From NCBI GenBank assembly GCA_036346275.1, contig CM070717.1:6631178-6695177 (forward strand): DNA of 64,000 nucleotides, read 5' to 3'. The position numbers and the translations under genes were made by a program. The notes below the pieces were generated by a model that saw only the letters and a list, made by a program, of their open reading frames with translations, made no database searches and had not been told where the DNA came from. The stretch is from Otatea glauca. Its lineage: Eukaryota > Streptophyta > Magnoliopsida > Poales > Poaceae. This document shows positions 21,200 to 32,256 of the stretch, one piece after another (positions within the stretch are counted from its first letter, which is position 1; every line of letters starts with the position of its first letter).

Positions 21200-21644
21200 A
21201 AAATTATTAGGGTCTGTTTGGGAGAACTATAGCTTTTCTAAAAAGCTGTTTTTAGTTTTCTGAGCTGAAAAATAGCTGTAGTTTTTTTTATAAGAGACCG
21301 TTTGATAAACACTTAATTTCCCTTAGCAATAACCTATAAAAGCAAGTCCCAACCAGCTTTCAGCTTTTCGCTTTTACTAGTTATATGTGGCTTCTAGTTT
21401 ATGCTAAAAGCTGCTTAAAAGCTGAGCTATTTGTTAAGGGTTGTTACCATCCTTTCATAATACAGTGCAGATGGTAGATGAACTCTCTTCAAAGAAGAAC
21501 CATCAACCTTGTTTAATGGCACTCAAAGATGCTACGTGCCATATTTCACCTATGTAGGTAAGAAGTGTACAAATTCTGTGCTATCCCTAGGCTGTACGTA
21601 CTGCATATAGGGAGAAACCTCCACGGATAGGTTGCTGGCCGTAG
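21200..21644. repeat. Fragment of a GGTCTGTTTGG-type MITE (putative) and flanking sequence
   Basis: TAGGGTCTGTTTGGGAG near 21208 resembles a frequent grass MITE terminus and is followed by AAAAGCTG/CAGCTTTT repeats to about 21435. A matching opposite terminus is not clear. The rest to 21644 holds nothing recognised. Confidence 0.3.
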
Positions 21645-21922
21645 CAGTGATGGACCTAAAAAATTTTAATGAGGTTATATACTTCACACACATAACTTTA
21701 TAGTTTTATATAATAGTTCCGCAATATCAATCCAATACTTATATTTAAAATTTGTTAAAAAGTATAATACAAATAGTTCTAAGGTTTTACAAATTCTAAA
21801 TCACCAAAATTAAAGTCAATCCAATATATAAATTGGATCCATCGAAGAGGTGATGTCCTGACGTTTGAAATTGTTTTGAAGATGCCGGTGCATACCTGAC
21901 TCCCCACCTAGATCCACCCCTG
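21645..21922. mobile_element. hAT-like MITE, 278 bp (putative)
   Basis: The left end CAGTGATGGACCTA and the complement of the right end, CAGGGGTGGATCTAGG, form an imperfect inverted repeat around an AT-rich, non-coding centre. A clear 8-bp target duplication is not preserved, possibly because an LTR was inserted next to the right end. Confidence 0.5.
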
Positions 21923-21929
21923 TTGGTAG

Positions 21930-23532
21930 TGAAGGCCCGAGATGGCGATTAGAGGTAGGTGAATGATCCCAAATAAAATTTTCCTTCATACAAAATTATC
22001 CAAACAAGCTCTCAAACAAAATACTAAAAAAGTAATAAATGAGAAGGTGCGGTAGCATTGGGCTCAAGAACAGCAACAAGAACAGACTCTAAAAACAGTA
22101 CGACTCGAAAGCAAATTTTGAAGAATCTTTTGATCGGCCGGACAAAAACTCACGAAACTTAGTAGATAAACTCCTAAGGATGTCAGGAACTTATTCCAAC
22201 CTTCAATCGCAAGGATTGACATCAAAGTTACAACCTTTTTCGCTTTGAATGAAGAACACACCAAGTTTGAGCAAAACTAAAGAACACAAGATCGGTTTCT
22301 TGCAAAAAAAACGCATGGATTGTCTAGGTGATTGGGATATGATCTGAAGAAGATTCATCAATCAATCCACATCCTCGGCACAAGAAGCAAAAGCATGTAA
22401 AAAGAGGGGAGGCAAATCCAGATTGCGTAAATGTAAATTACAAGAATGTAAATTGCAGAATGTAAAGACTGAATTTAAGTGCAGAATGTAAATACTGAAA
22501 ATAAATTCAGAATTTAGGAATTTGGTTTTTCATTTATAGAAGGAGAGAATACAAAGCCTTACAACAAGGAGGGCAAAGCTCAAAAGAGCATCAAAAACCT
22601 CAAAACCTTCAAGATGAGAAAGGCTACTCGTACTCCTCTATTTATACTACTCTTGAGTCACCCTCCATCCTTGGATGAGTTCCTTCTACCCTAAGGACCA
22701 CCATCAAGGGTTAGAATTAACTCATTCACTCATTAATGGGCTAACCCGAAACCCACACATATATCGGATTTTTGCACGCTTCTCAAAGCATACTAACTAG
22801 ACCCGCTACTCTATCACCTAGACTGCGCTCCAATGGCCCTTATTGATTCGAGTAGCTCCATTTAGCATCTCATCCGTTCCTTGCCTTCTAAGTTCACAGT
22901 AATTTCATCTTCGATCATCTTTCGATGATCCTCGACCGTCTGGACCTCCGGCGCACCTCGTCTGGTCTCGATCATCCTCCGCCTCACCATGATCGAGCAC
23001 CGTCGTCCTGCAACCATCAAAAACAAATAAAACACATCACATAGCATTGCCCAAAATGATATGCAATAACTCTGCTCAGAGTCGAGTCGATGAGTCGACA
23101 TCGAGTAACTTGTGGCTAACCTAAGAACTCGAGACGGGTTGATGGCAGGGCGCTCGACCCGACAACATCCCTACTCGATACTTAGCGATTCCCAATCCAC
23201 TCAAGTTATTCGACCACAAGCCGGCGAGGAATTACTCGACCAAGACAGAATTTGGCAGTAATCGACTAAGCAATTGAACGAACCTTTCGCTCGACTCGGC
23301 AACATCTCTACTCGAGTTGTTCGACCACAAGCTGGCGGGGCATTACTCTACCAAGCCAGATCTTGGTAGTAATCGACCAGGCGCTTATATGGACTCTCTA
23401 CTAAACAGAGTTCGGGAGCTACTGTCAAATATTTTACTCAACTCAAATTGCTTTAAATTGAAAATCCAATTTAAATCAAACTCGAACCAGAGTATACCAA
23501 ACTCAAATTTAATCAGATACTCATCATCAACA
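21930..23532 (-). mobile_element. SIRE/Maximus-like LTR, probably solo
   Basis: The left end TGAAGGCCCGAGATGGCG followed by AGAGGTAGGTGAATG closely resembles the left end of the SIRE LTR at 24727 (TGAAGGATCGAGTTGG... AGGGGGGTGAATAGG). The proposed right end is ...CATCATCAACA at 23532. A minus-strand TATA box (GTATAAATAGAGG) lies near 22640-22650. Clustered TCGACTCGAG-type motifs fill 23080-23360. No internal domain or matching target duplication was found, so the boundaries, especially the right one, are tentative. Confidence 0.55.
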
Positions 23533-23689
23533 TAGATAGACCTTCACATGATCTTTCAGATAGTTAACACATCAACTAGCTAGTAAGCATGAAAAGCACC
23601 TCGCAGTGCTCTCGTGTAGTTGCAGGTTTGAGAGGTATCGAGATTATGTACGCAATACCATCTACGTTCGACGAGATCAGGGATCGAGG

Positions 23690-23855
23690 TACAACTTGCA
23701 GGCTGGCAACACGTAGTAGCGATTAATCATAACCATGCTTTGCAGTTTGTCATGATATTCTATTTTTTTTTCTTTTGGCGAGGAGTGTCATGATATTCAA
23801 ATTGTTACGAATTGTCTTCAGAACTCTGGGAGACTGGTTTAGTGATCAGTGATTT
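23690..23855. repeat. Dispersed repeat, copy 1 (related to 60385-60500)
   Basis: ACAACTTGCAGGCTGGCAAC and, further on, TTTGGCGAGGAGTGTCATGATATTC up to CTTCAGAACTCT are shared in the same order and orientation with 60385-60500. Each copy also has an internal repeat of TCATGATATTC or a close variant. The remaining bases of 23533-23899 hold nothing recognised. Confidence 0.7.
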
Positions 23856-23899
23856 TCTTGCCCGAATCGTTGGCATTGCATTTCATTATCGTCCCTGCT

Positions 23900-24527
23900 T
23901 GTTGGCGTCGAAAATATAACGAAGGATTTGATCGGTTCAAACACACGCAAATACCGGATTTAATTTGGTTTGTGACGTGCCAGCCGATTTGATCTGCAAT
24001 CGGTAAGAAAAATTATAATCTAAACAGTTATTTTAGCCGATTAGGTTTTTAATGAAGATCTGATCTAAACAGCTAATTAGCCAATTAAATCACTCGTAAT
24101 GATAAATCCAAACAGCTTGCAAAGCTGATTAGATAGTTTTGGTAAAGGCAGATTTTTCCGAAAAAGGCGATGCGCAACAAATTCTAAGAAAAGCAAAAAT
24201 CTGAGTAGATTGGCGTAATCGAAGATGATCAACAATCGGCGATACACAACTTTATTGATCAAGAACGAATTACAGAGATTCTAGATTACAAGAGCTACTT
24301 CTAGTCGATGGAAAGTAAATTAAACTAGATACGAGTTGTTTGGTTGGTTGTTGTTTTTTTAGCTTGCCTTTGATCTTTTTTTATAGCGTATAGGCCGATC
24401 GTGTCCTTCTTCGATCTGTCACCATAAACCGTATTGATCTCTATCTCACGGATCAAATTCCTTATTTAAACCGACGTCGGCAAAATATCCATATTTAACT
24501 TAGCCTATCAAATCGGTCACACACACA

Positions 24528-24577
<50 letters not shown>

Positions 24578-24725
24578 TGTGTGTTGGCTTTAATTTCTGA
24601 AATACCAATCCCTCTTCAAGCCAATGTAAGTTAAACTTTATCCACATAACCTGATCCTTCTGCTTCTTGCCAAATAGGCTGTTACCAATCAAATTGGTTA
24701 TAAGCGACAAATGTTTGTGTCAACA
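23900..24725 (-). mobile_element. 3' LTR of a gypsy-type element (Tat-like), 826 bp
   Basis: The plus-strand ends are TGTTGGCGTCG and ...GTGTCAACA, so the termini are mirror images (TGTTG/CAACA). With the later SIRE insertion removed, the next bases are TATACCCCCAATTTTTGGG (53091 onward). On the minus strand this is an AAATTGGGGGTATA polypurine tract abutting TGTTGACAC. The element is therefore minus-oriented with its interior to the right, at 53092-53194 and from 58960. A TTTAAATAAGG TATA-like site lies near 24465 on the minus strand. No gag or pol remains in the window. Confidence 0.72.
24518..24584. repeat. (CA)n-(TA)n-(GT)n self-complementary microsatellite
   Basis: A CA run (24518-24530), 22 TA units (24531-24574) and a GT run (24575-24583) make a nearly perfect hairpin of about 65 bases. 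It lies within the gypsy LTR. Confidence 0.93.
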
Positions 24726-24726
24726 T

Positions 24727-26687
24727 TGAAGGATCGAGTTGGCCTAGAGGGGGGTGAATAGGCAATTTTAAAAAGTTCTGAGTTTTTAAACAACTTACAA
24801 AATTGAACAGAGAGCAACTCACAACAAAGTATAAAATAGATTTAAAGCAAATAATGATAACAGCGAAAGCAATAAACGAAATGACACAAGAGAGACAAAG
24901 ATTTATCCCGTGGTTCAGAGCCGCACTCCTAATCCACGTTGAAGCACTTCTTTCAAAGTTCTGCTTCTCCAAAGCTAGCTACAGTAGCTCCGGTGACCAC
25001 TCAGGTAACTTCTTTCACTACTCCAGTGAGGTGAGTTCCAAACCTCTCACAACCACAGTGGCCTTCCACAAACACTTTTAGGCAGTCATGCTTTGTACAC
25101 TTCCTCCAAGTGTCTAGGATCACTAGGATCCAAGAGTAATAAACTTTGCACAAGTTCTGTCTCTTGGTTCACTTTGCAATTCACACAACTAGACACTGGC
25201 TTGGAGCTAACACACTTAGAGATGTATGAGAATTTTGGTGTGAAGATGAAGCACAGACTCCTTTTTTCAGAATGAGAGCTATATATGAATACCAAAGTGT
25301 TAGAAGTTCATCTGTAACTTGGTAGATGGATCAGGAAATGCTTATATAGCCATTTAGAGTGAATATAGCCATTACACCCGCTACAGTAGCCGTTGGACGT
25401 GTCAAAAATACCAGAAATATACACGTACAACGGACTAAGTAACAGTGCCTAGCGATACTGGACATGTGTATGACGGACCAAATTTGAGCATTCACGATGG
25501 ACCAAAAATTTTGGTCCGTTGTACATGGGTTTTTTATAGAGATAGGTCCGACATACAACTGAGAGATGTACATGAGCGTCGGACCAAACTTTTGGTCCGT
25601 TATACATGGACTTTTCAAGAGTTAGGACTGGCATAGAGACCTATGTACGTCGAACCAAAAATTTTGATCCGTCATACATGGACTTTTCAAGAGTTAGGTC
25701 TGGCATAGAGACCTATGTACGTCGGACCAAAAATTTTGGTCCGTCATATATGGACTTTTCAAGAGTTAGGTCTGGCATAGAGATCTATGTACGTCGGACC
25801 AAAAGTTTTGGTTCGTCATACATGGACTTTTCAAGAGTTAGGTGCCAAAGACCTTTTTCAACAGAGATAAGTTTTACCCAAGCGATTTACTTTAGCAACA
25901 ACTAAAATTTAAAGCAAGAATGTTTGGTCCATTGTTAAAGTAAAACCCTTTTGAATGAAAAAGAATATTCATTTAAGGTTTCAATAAATAAGACTTCAAA
26001 GTTTGGTCCAGCCAAAGGCTTATAAACGGAATGAGTGCCGGACCAAAATATTTGGTCCACTGTAGATGGGAAACGGAGAATATTTTGGTCCGTCACAGGC
26101 AGAGACTTTTATATGTATGCTGGACCAAATATTTGGTCCGTCATATATAGGCAAACCCTTGGCTATCAGATGATTTTAAAGGAGGTTTTTACCAAGGATG
26201 AAATGATAAGAAGACAATAGATTTGATCCGATAATCAGATATTTGATGGGAGTTTAGTCATAAGAGAGTTTCAAAGTTTGACCAAAGAATCTTATTTAAC
26301 TTCCAAGGATATCTTTGTGAGTGCAACTGGATGAAGAGGTGGATAGCGAAATTTGGTCCGTTGTACACTAAGAAATATGATTTAAAAGGACTAAGTGTCT
26401 TTTGCTCAGAAATCTAGTTTTGTCTTTGCCTTATGATCCAATTCACTAGCTTGTGCAAAGTCCCCCTTTAGACAACAAAAAAAGAGAAAAACAATCCTAG
26501 CCTTTTGACTTGAATCATCTCCCAAGTCATAAACTAGAATTGAGCACCTTAATCTTGTTCGTCCAACTTGCTTCATTCTTGAATCCAGCATATGTTCTTC
26601 AAAGCTTTGAGTATTATTAACTTGGTCATCAATACCAAAATTATAACAAAACACAATAATAAAATTGAGGGGGCCTAGATGCTATCA
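24727..26687 (-). mobile_element. 3' LTR of the SIRE element (1961 bp)
   Basis: Begins TGAAGGATCGAGTTGG and ends ...GGCCTAGATGCTATCA. It contains a 72-bp tandem array (25540-25845) and many GGACCAAA/TTTGGTCC palindromes. The outer ~950 bp at the right recur at 52131-53086. Confidence 0.92.
25540..25850. repeat. 72-bp tandem repeat inside the SIRE LTR
   Basis: The landmark CTTTTCAAGAGTTAGG recurs at 25611, 25683, 25755 and 25827, an exact 72-bp spacing. Each unit carries a GGACCAAA...TTTGGTCC dyad and CATACATGGA. The truncated 5' LTR keeps only about the last two units, because its deletion breakpoint lies in this array. Confidence 0.95.
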
Positions 26688-26703
26688 ATCTCCCCCTTTT
26701 TGG
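26688..26703 (-). promoter_or_regulatory. Polypurine tract of the SIRE element
   Basis: The minus strand reads CCAAAAAGGGGGAGAT immediately before the LTR start TGATAGC, the expected plus-strand primer. Confidence 0.9.
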
Positions 26704-27165
26704 TAATGGATGACAACATACCTTTTTAGTTAATAATATCTCATTCATTCTGCAAAACAGAGTTAGCTAGATAGAATGACTGCAGAAATTATGAATGAAT
26801 GTGCTCCCCCTTAATGAATGCATGCACTGAATTTTGACAAAAAGATATATTAGGACTATTAAGACATTAACAATGCTTATAATTTTTTTTCTCAGAATAT
26901 GAAGTAAATATCAGAGCAGTATGAAATAAGTATCAGAGCACAAAACTGGTAAGTATTAAAGAATTAAATCATCAGAGCAAGATATCAGAGCATAAATACC
27001 AGAGGAGTATTATAACTTAAAGAGTGTATCAGAGCATATATAAACAAAATATAAGATCATAAACAGAGATAATAGAGCATTAATGTAGCACACATAAGTC
27101 AGATACAAATAAATCTCAAATACTTAACTCCTTGTCTCTATATAGTCCAGCCTACAGAAAAGAAC
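26704..27165. other. SIRE 3' untranslated interval
   Basis: AT-rich and non-coding, with repeated ATCAGAGCA-type motifs between about 26910 and 27080. It lies between the extra ORF and the polypurine tract. Confidence 0.6.
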
Positions 27166-29760
27166 CTAAGAGACTATGGCTATGAAGATTTTCTCCCCCT
27201 TTGGCATCAATAGCCAAAAAGGGTTCCTACTTGCGCCTAGAAAAGACTCTTTTGAGCTGGCCCTGAGCTGAGCTTTTCTTTGGAGGGGAGACTGGTTTGT
27301 CATCGGTAGCTTCTTGAGTGTGATCTCCTGGCCCTTGAGACATAGCTTGATCATGCCAGCTTGGATAGTCTGGGTCACCTGGATGAATGGTCAAATGATG
27401 AAGATCTGACTACATTTGGTCCAAAGACTCATTCAGGGTACGTGTTTCAGCAAAGACCTCACCCACATCATACATGCAATCATGTGCCAATCGAGTATAG
27501 TCAAGCAGGGCATCCTCAGTGAAATTTGAAAGATGGTCCAACTGATGTCTTATCCATAACTGGTTACTCGTATGTGATGTGCTTGCAGCTTCAACTCGAT
27601 TTCTCAATTTCTTGTAATGATCATCTATTTTCTGATTTATGTCATACAATCTGTCCTTTATCAGATTTTGATTGGTATCAAGCTGTTGGATATGCTATCT
27701 TAGGTTGTCTTGGTTACTGCTTAGATGATCAAATCTAGACAGGACTTCATTTTGAAATTTCACTTGTTCTTCATATCTCAGAGCAGCTATAGCTTGATCT
27801 TCCAAGTATCTTGCTTGAAATCCTCTTTGATTAGCATAATAGTGTTGTTCAAAAGTTTGAAAACCAAGCAGGCTGAGAGTCAGAGGCCTGAAAAGTATCT
27901 TCTTGTGCTTGTTCAGCATGCTTTTGAGGAGATGAAGTAGGGTATGGATAATCAAAGATACTCTGCCATCCAGGAAATGTATCCCTCTGATCATGCTCAG
28001 GGTGAACTAATGATGGAGGATAATAGGTTTCAAATTGTTGGGGCATCCTAGATCCTCCTGCCTCATATTCATGGGCTCCTGGTCTGAAGGCTTGTGCTTC
28101 CATGAACCTTGATGCAGCTGCTGACTGTTGAAGGTTGTATAACTGTTGTTCTTCATTTAAAGTTCTGTCATCTAAGCCTGAGAGAACTTGTGTTGCAAAG
28201 CATCATCCACGTTCAATGATTCTTTTCAAGAACCATACAGTAGCTTCTAGAGCGATTCATGATGGCTTCTGACCTTACTCTTGTTACCACTTTGAGCACT
28301 AGGCTCTCTGTCATGTCCACTCCTAGCATACTCATGATGACTTTCATAAGTCGATGGTGTCATAGGAGGGCATATGACTTCAAAGGATTGATGCCAGAGT
28401 CACCGCCTTGTGCCTGTGAATATCCTCTAAAACTGTTTCATCAAACTTATTTTCACTTACGCACTTGATTCATTTTCTTCTTGACTGTCTTGGTTCTTAC
28501 GGTTGATTGGCTTGTGATCTTTGAAGGAAGCGGTGATCCTTAGGTTTTGTCCGAGAGCGATATGCATGTTGTATTTCTTGGGAAACACTTGAATTCCCTA
28601 TTCGGATCATTTTGCGAAATTATCCTCGTGCCAACAGGATCAGAGTGATCAAGTGAGCAAAAGGTAGAGGACTTCCAAATTTTCTGTAAATGGCTTCTTC
28701 CATTTGTCCCAAAAAGTAATCAGCCAAATCAATAGGTTGTCTCGACAGAATAAGATGCAGTAGCCATGCTTGAACTGAGGTCACACCTTCCTTGTAACCA
28801 GACTTAGGATATATTGTGTGCCTGAGTATAAGCAATAGTACTTTAGTCTCTTCAGTTAAATAGGAAACTCTGTTTGGATTGAAGTCTGCACTGGAGGTAT
28901 TCTTATAAATGTGCCCAGATATTTGAAGATCCGACATATCACCACTTAGTCTCCATCTTTAGTGAGGGTACAGCTTTTCAAATATTCTTGCTCGATTTGT
29001 CAAAGGACTTGAGGCTCCAATTGTTGACTCAAACTGAGACGATCTGATTTTTCTGATTTTTCCATTTATAGTGAACATGATATACTTCCTTTGTTTGTTC
29101 ACTAGTAAGGATGCATATAATTCCAGAGTTCTTGAAATACTCCATGGTATTGTCTTGTTTGACATTATATCACTCAATCTAGGAGTTGAATTTATGCAGT
29201 CATATAATCCAGTTGAGCCAATTATAGAATTTACTTGATCCCAGTCTACATACTGATGAGATGATAGAGCAGATACTGTCTTTCCTTTTCCATCTTTTCT
29301 AAGCAGATAGGCATTGTATATGTTTTTGTGTAATAGAGACACAAAGTTTTCACCAAGAGCTGGTCTTGACTCAGGAAACCAGATTTTCTCATTTACCAAT
29401 CGAACTGCTCTCAGTCTTTTGGCACTCAGGTCAGCTAATTCCTCATAGCTAAAGATATCAACTTCAGAAACCACCTCAGTATGTTCTGAGGATGATTCGC
29501 CTATGAGGTCAGCTAATTACTTGCTTTTCTTTTCTTGGGTGAGAGGTGACTACTTTTCTGTTTGCTCTGGCAGCATTGTGAATATCTTGAATTAATACAG
29601 GTCCTTGAGGTTGTTCAGGTGGATTTGTTTCAGGAGATGACCTAGATACTTTTTGTTTCTTGCTCTTAACTTTATCAATGATCTTTCCAATCAAACCCCT
29701 TTTATCTGGATTCTTAGACCTTATTTTGATTTCTGACTAAACACTGACTTTTTGCTCAGA
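27166..29760 (-). pseudogene. SIRE post-pol extra ORF (env-position ORF), broken
   Basis: From high to low coordinates the frames are: a lysine-rich start (29694-29509; KIIDKVKSKKQKVSRS), a globular block (29474-28959; VDIFSYEELADLSAKRLRAV, HQYVDWDQVNSIIGSTG), a second block (28937-28620; LTEETKVLLLILRHTIYP, QAWLLHLILSRQPIDLADYF), a Pro/Gln/Tyr-rich linker (28103-27849), a coiled-coil-like stretch (27994-27695 and 27649-27410; DINQKIDDHYKKLRNRVEAA) and a basic tail ending near 27230. Frameshifts separate the blocks; the whole would be near 800 residues. It sits where SIRE elements carry an env-like gene, but I see no signal peptide or membrane segment. The globular part is reminiscent of the poorly characterised 'plant transposon protein' domain in similar elements. 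Function unknown. Confidence 0.75.
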
Positions 29761-31624
29761 CTCAAGGCCAGACCCTTTTCAAGCACAAGACCGAACCTAA
29801 ACAAAACAGTAAGAACTAAAGTCTAAGAACTAGGTCTATGGTTTGAGACTAGAGGTTAAAAGAAAAGTTTCAAGGAACTTACTGATCTTTGAGATAGATT
29901 CTTGCGCAATAGGGACAGATGAACACCGTTGCCAAGATCCGATTAGGATTTGCTTCGGTGCAGAGGAGAAACTTCTGACTTAGAGGAGTTTGCGCAAGCA
30001 AGGATGTAACAACGGGAGGATTTGATGGAAGAAGTTACTGCATTGAATGCATATGCGAGTAAATAGGCCTTGAAGCGACACCTTTAACGGGGTAGTTGGA
30101 AAGGAACAGGAGTTCTGGCAAAGGTGGTGGGACCCCTCTTTTGGAATCGGTTTGAGCAGAACAGGGAGTCCCAAAACCAAGATCAGGTTAGCAAAGGATA
30201 AGTCCTAAAGCAATAGACAAGATTTTGAGAAAATTTTGAAATTTGAGAAAAGAAGAAAAAGTTTTATTAAACAGATACAATCCATTTGAATTTGGATGAG
30301 AATCAGTCTTAGAAACATTTGAACACAAGGCAGACTAGATTTGGCAAAGAGATCAGACAGTTTACTAATTGCGCCGGACCAAATTGATTTAAACTCAGAC
30401 TGGACCAGTTTTGGTCCGCTGTGAAGGGTTTGGTCTTGAACAGAGTCGAGACCAAAACTTCCATTCGTGACGGACAAAAACTTTTAGTCCGGCTTGTATT
30501 GATATTCTATTTGAGATTGGTCCGGTCCAAATAGGAACTTGCAACTTTATTTCAATTGTTCTCAGTCTGCAAAATGTCTATGTTTCTGAAGGTTTGGAAT
30601 ATAAGGGATATATCTAAGATTAGCAACAAAAACCAACACAACACAAAAAAAATTAAGCTCTCCGGGAATGTTTGAGTCTGATATTCAAATGAACATAAGT
30701 ATTTTTTAATTTAAGCTCACCTGAAAAACTCAAGTGCTTAATATGGACATTTTGGTGAAGAAGATAGATGTTGACTTAGTTACTATATCGAGGATTGGAC
30801 AAGAAGGAGCATAGAAAGGTGAGTCTTATAGCAGCATTTTTGTTATAAAGCTTATTCAAAAAGTTATTTTAATCTGAAATCAGCACTTTTGAATTTATCC
30901 ACACCGTTAGCCGAATCAGAGAGCTATCGCACAAGAGCCGCGTAAGATATTAACACGATGGTTGTGCGTCTAGTCGAAGCTGTATTTTGCGACAGACGGA
31001 TGTGAATATCATTCAGTTTGAGAAAACATGAGAGGCAAGGGAACATTCAAAGAACACTTCAGAACAACATATCTTTATTTATATAACTTCCCAGTTATTA
31101 TGCCCGGGAAGGACAGTACAGGAGAAGGACCTAAGTTTCACCCCTACGCACGCGCCCTAGTGCCTCCACAAGGGCCTCCCTAGCCCTGAAGAGGGCAGGG
31201 AAGGCTTCAAGGAAAGCGTCTACGGCGGCACGGTCACAGTCAATCGCCCTCTCCTCTGCCAGCTCTGCCAATGCGCGATCGAAGTCCCTCCAGAGCTCTG
31301 CAAGCTCGGGGTCATCCCGATCGTCCTTGAAAGTTCTTTTCGGCAAGAGGAAGATCGTAGTTTGGAGCAGAAAAGAGAAAGGCTAAGTGAAGGATTACAT
31401 CTTCAGTGCCCTGGTTCGCCTTTTATAGCCATTTCAGCTAGGATGTAGTAAAAGCATCAGAATCCGAGACGGCTTCGAAGTCAGAGAAGTTTTGAAAAAT
31501 TGGAAGTTACGGAAACCGAAGAGGTTTTCAACGGAGGATCACAAACAGTAGGGGCAAGAATTCAAGGGCTATGAGTATCAAGAGATGCACAGCAAACAAA
31601 CTTGCTCCCCCTAAGTCAGACATT
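29761..31624. other. SIRE post-pol untranslated region, unit 1
   Basis: Between the extra ORF and RNase H. It contains several GGACCAAA-type motifs at 30390-30530. A small minus-strand frame at 31346-31131 (71 residues) is acidic and helical in look, with PELAELWRDFDRALAELAEE. Its frame is lost in unit 2, so its status as a gene is doubtful. Otherwise I see nothing here. Confidence 0.55.
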
Positions 31625-32256
31625 ATCGAGCAACATTTGAAAAAGCAATGATGTTTAGTTCATTTCTTAATTTTGAAAATGTGGCCTCATCAAGCGGCTT
31701 AGTGAAAATATCAGCCAATTGGTCCTCAGTTCTTACATAACTAAGCACAATATTTCCTTTAGCAACATGATCACGAATAAAGTGATGTCAATTTCAATAT
31801 GCTTAGTTCGGAATGTTGAACCGGATTGTTTGCTATTTTCTTTGCACTTTCATTGTCACACAGTGAGAGGCACTTTATAAAATTTTAACCCAAAATCTAG
31901 AAATGTTTGTTTGATGAATAGAATTTGAGCACAACAAGCACTGCTGACCACATATTCGGCTTCTAAGGTGGGCGGTGCTCTGAATTTTGCTTTTTAGAAC
32001 AACAAGAAACTAAAGATCTTCCAAGCAAATGTCAACCTCCTGAGGTGCTCTTACGATCAATCTTGCATCCGGCATAATCAGAATCTGAGTAGCCAAGAAG
32101 CTCGAAAGGAGCACCTTTGGGGTACCATAAACCAATACTAGACGTAAACTTAAGATATCTAAATATTCTTTTAACAGCACTTAAGTGAATTTCTTTAGGA
32201 GCAGCTTGAAATCTAGCACACATACACACACTAAACATGATGTCAGGCCTAGATGC
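31625..32256 (-). pseudogene. SIRE RNase H region, unit 1
   Basis: A copia RNase H whose N-terminal part (32256-32032; RPDIMFSVCMCARFQ, SAVKRIFRYLK, GYSDSDYAGCKIDRKSTSGG) is open. The remainder to 31625 is the same sequence as unit 2's 134-residue frame but is broken by small indels near 31975-32010 and 31795-31870. The GYSDSDYAG box holds the first catalytic acidic residues. The RT/RNase H junction upstream is interrupted by the LTR-like element starting at 32257. Confidence 0.85.

Noticed and set aside
25540..25850. CRISPR-like array
   Set aside because: Units are contiguous 72-bp repeats without unique spacers, in a plant LTR.
25606..25905. Repetitive 99-residue frame (MDFSRVR... units)
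   Set aside because: A translation of the 72-bp tandem repeat in the SIRE LTR.
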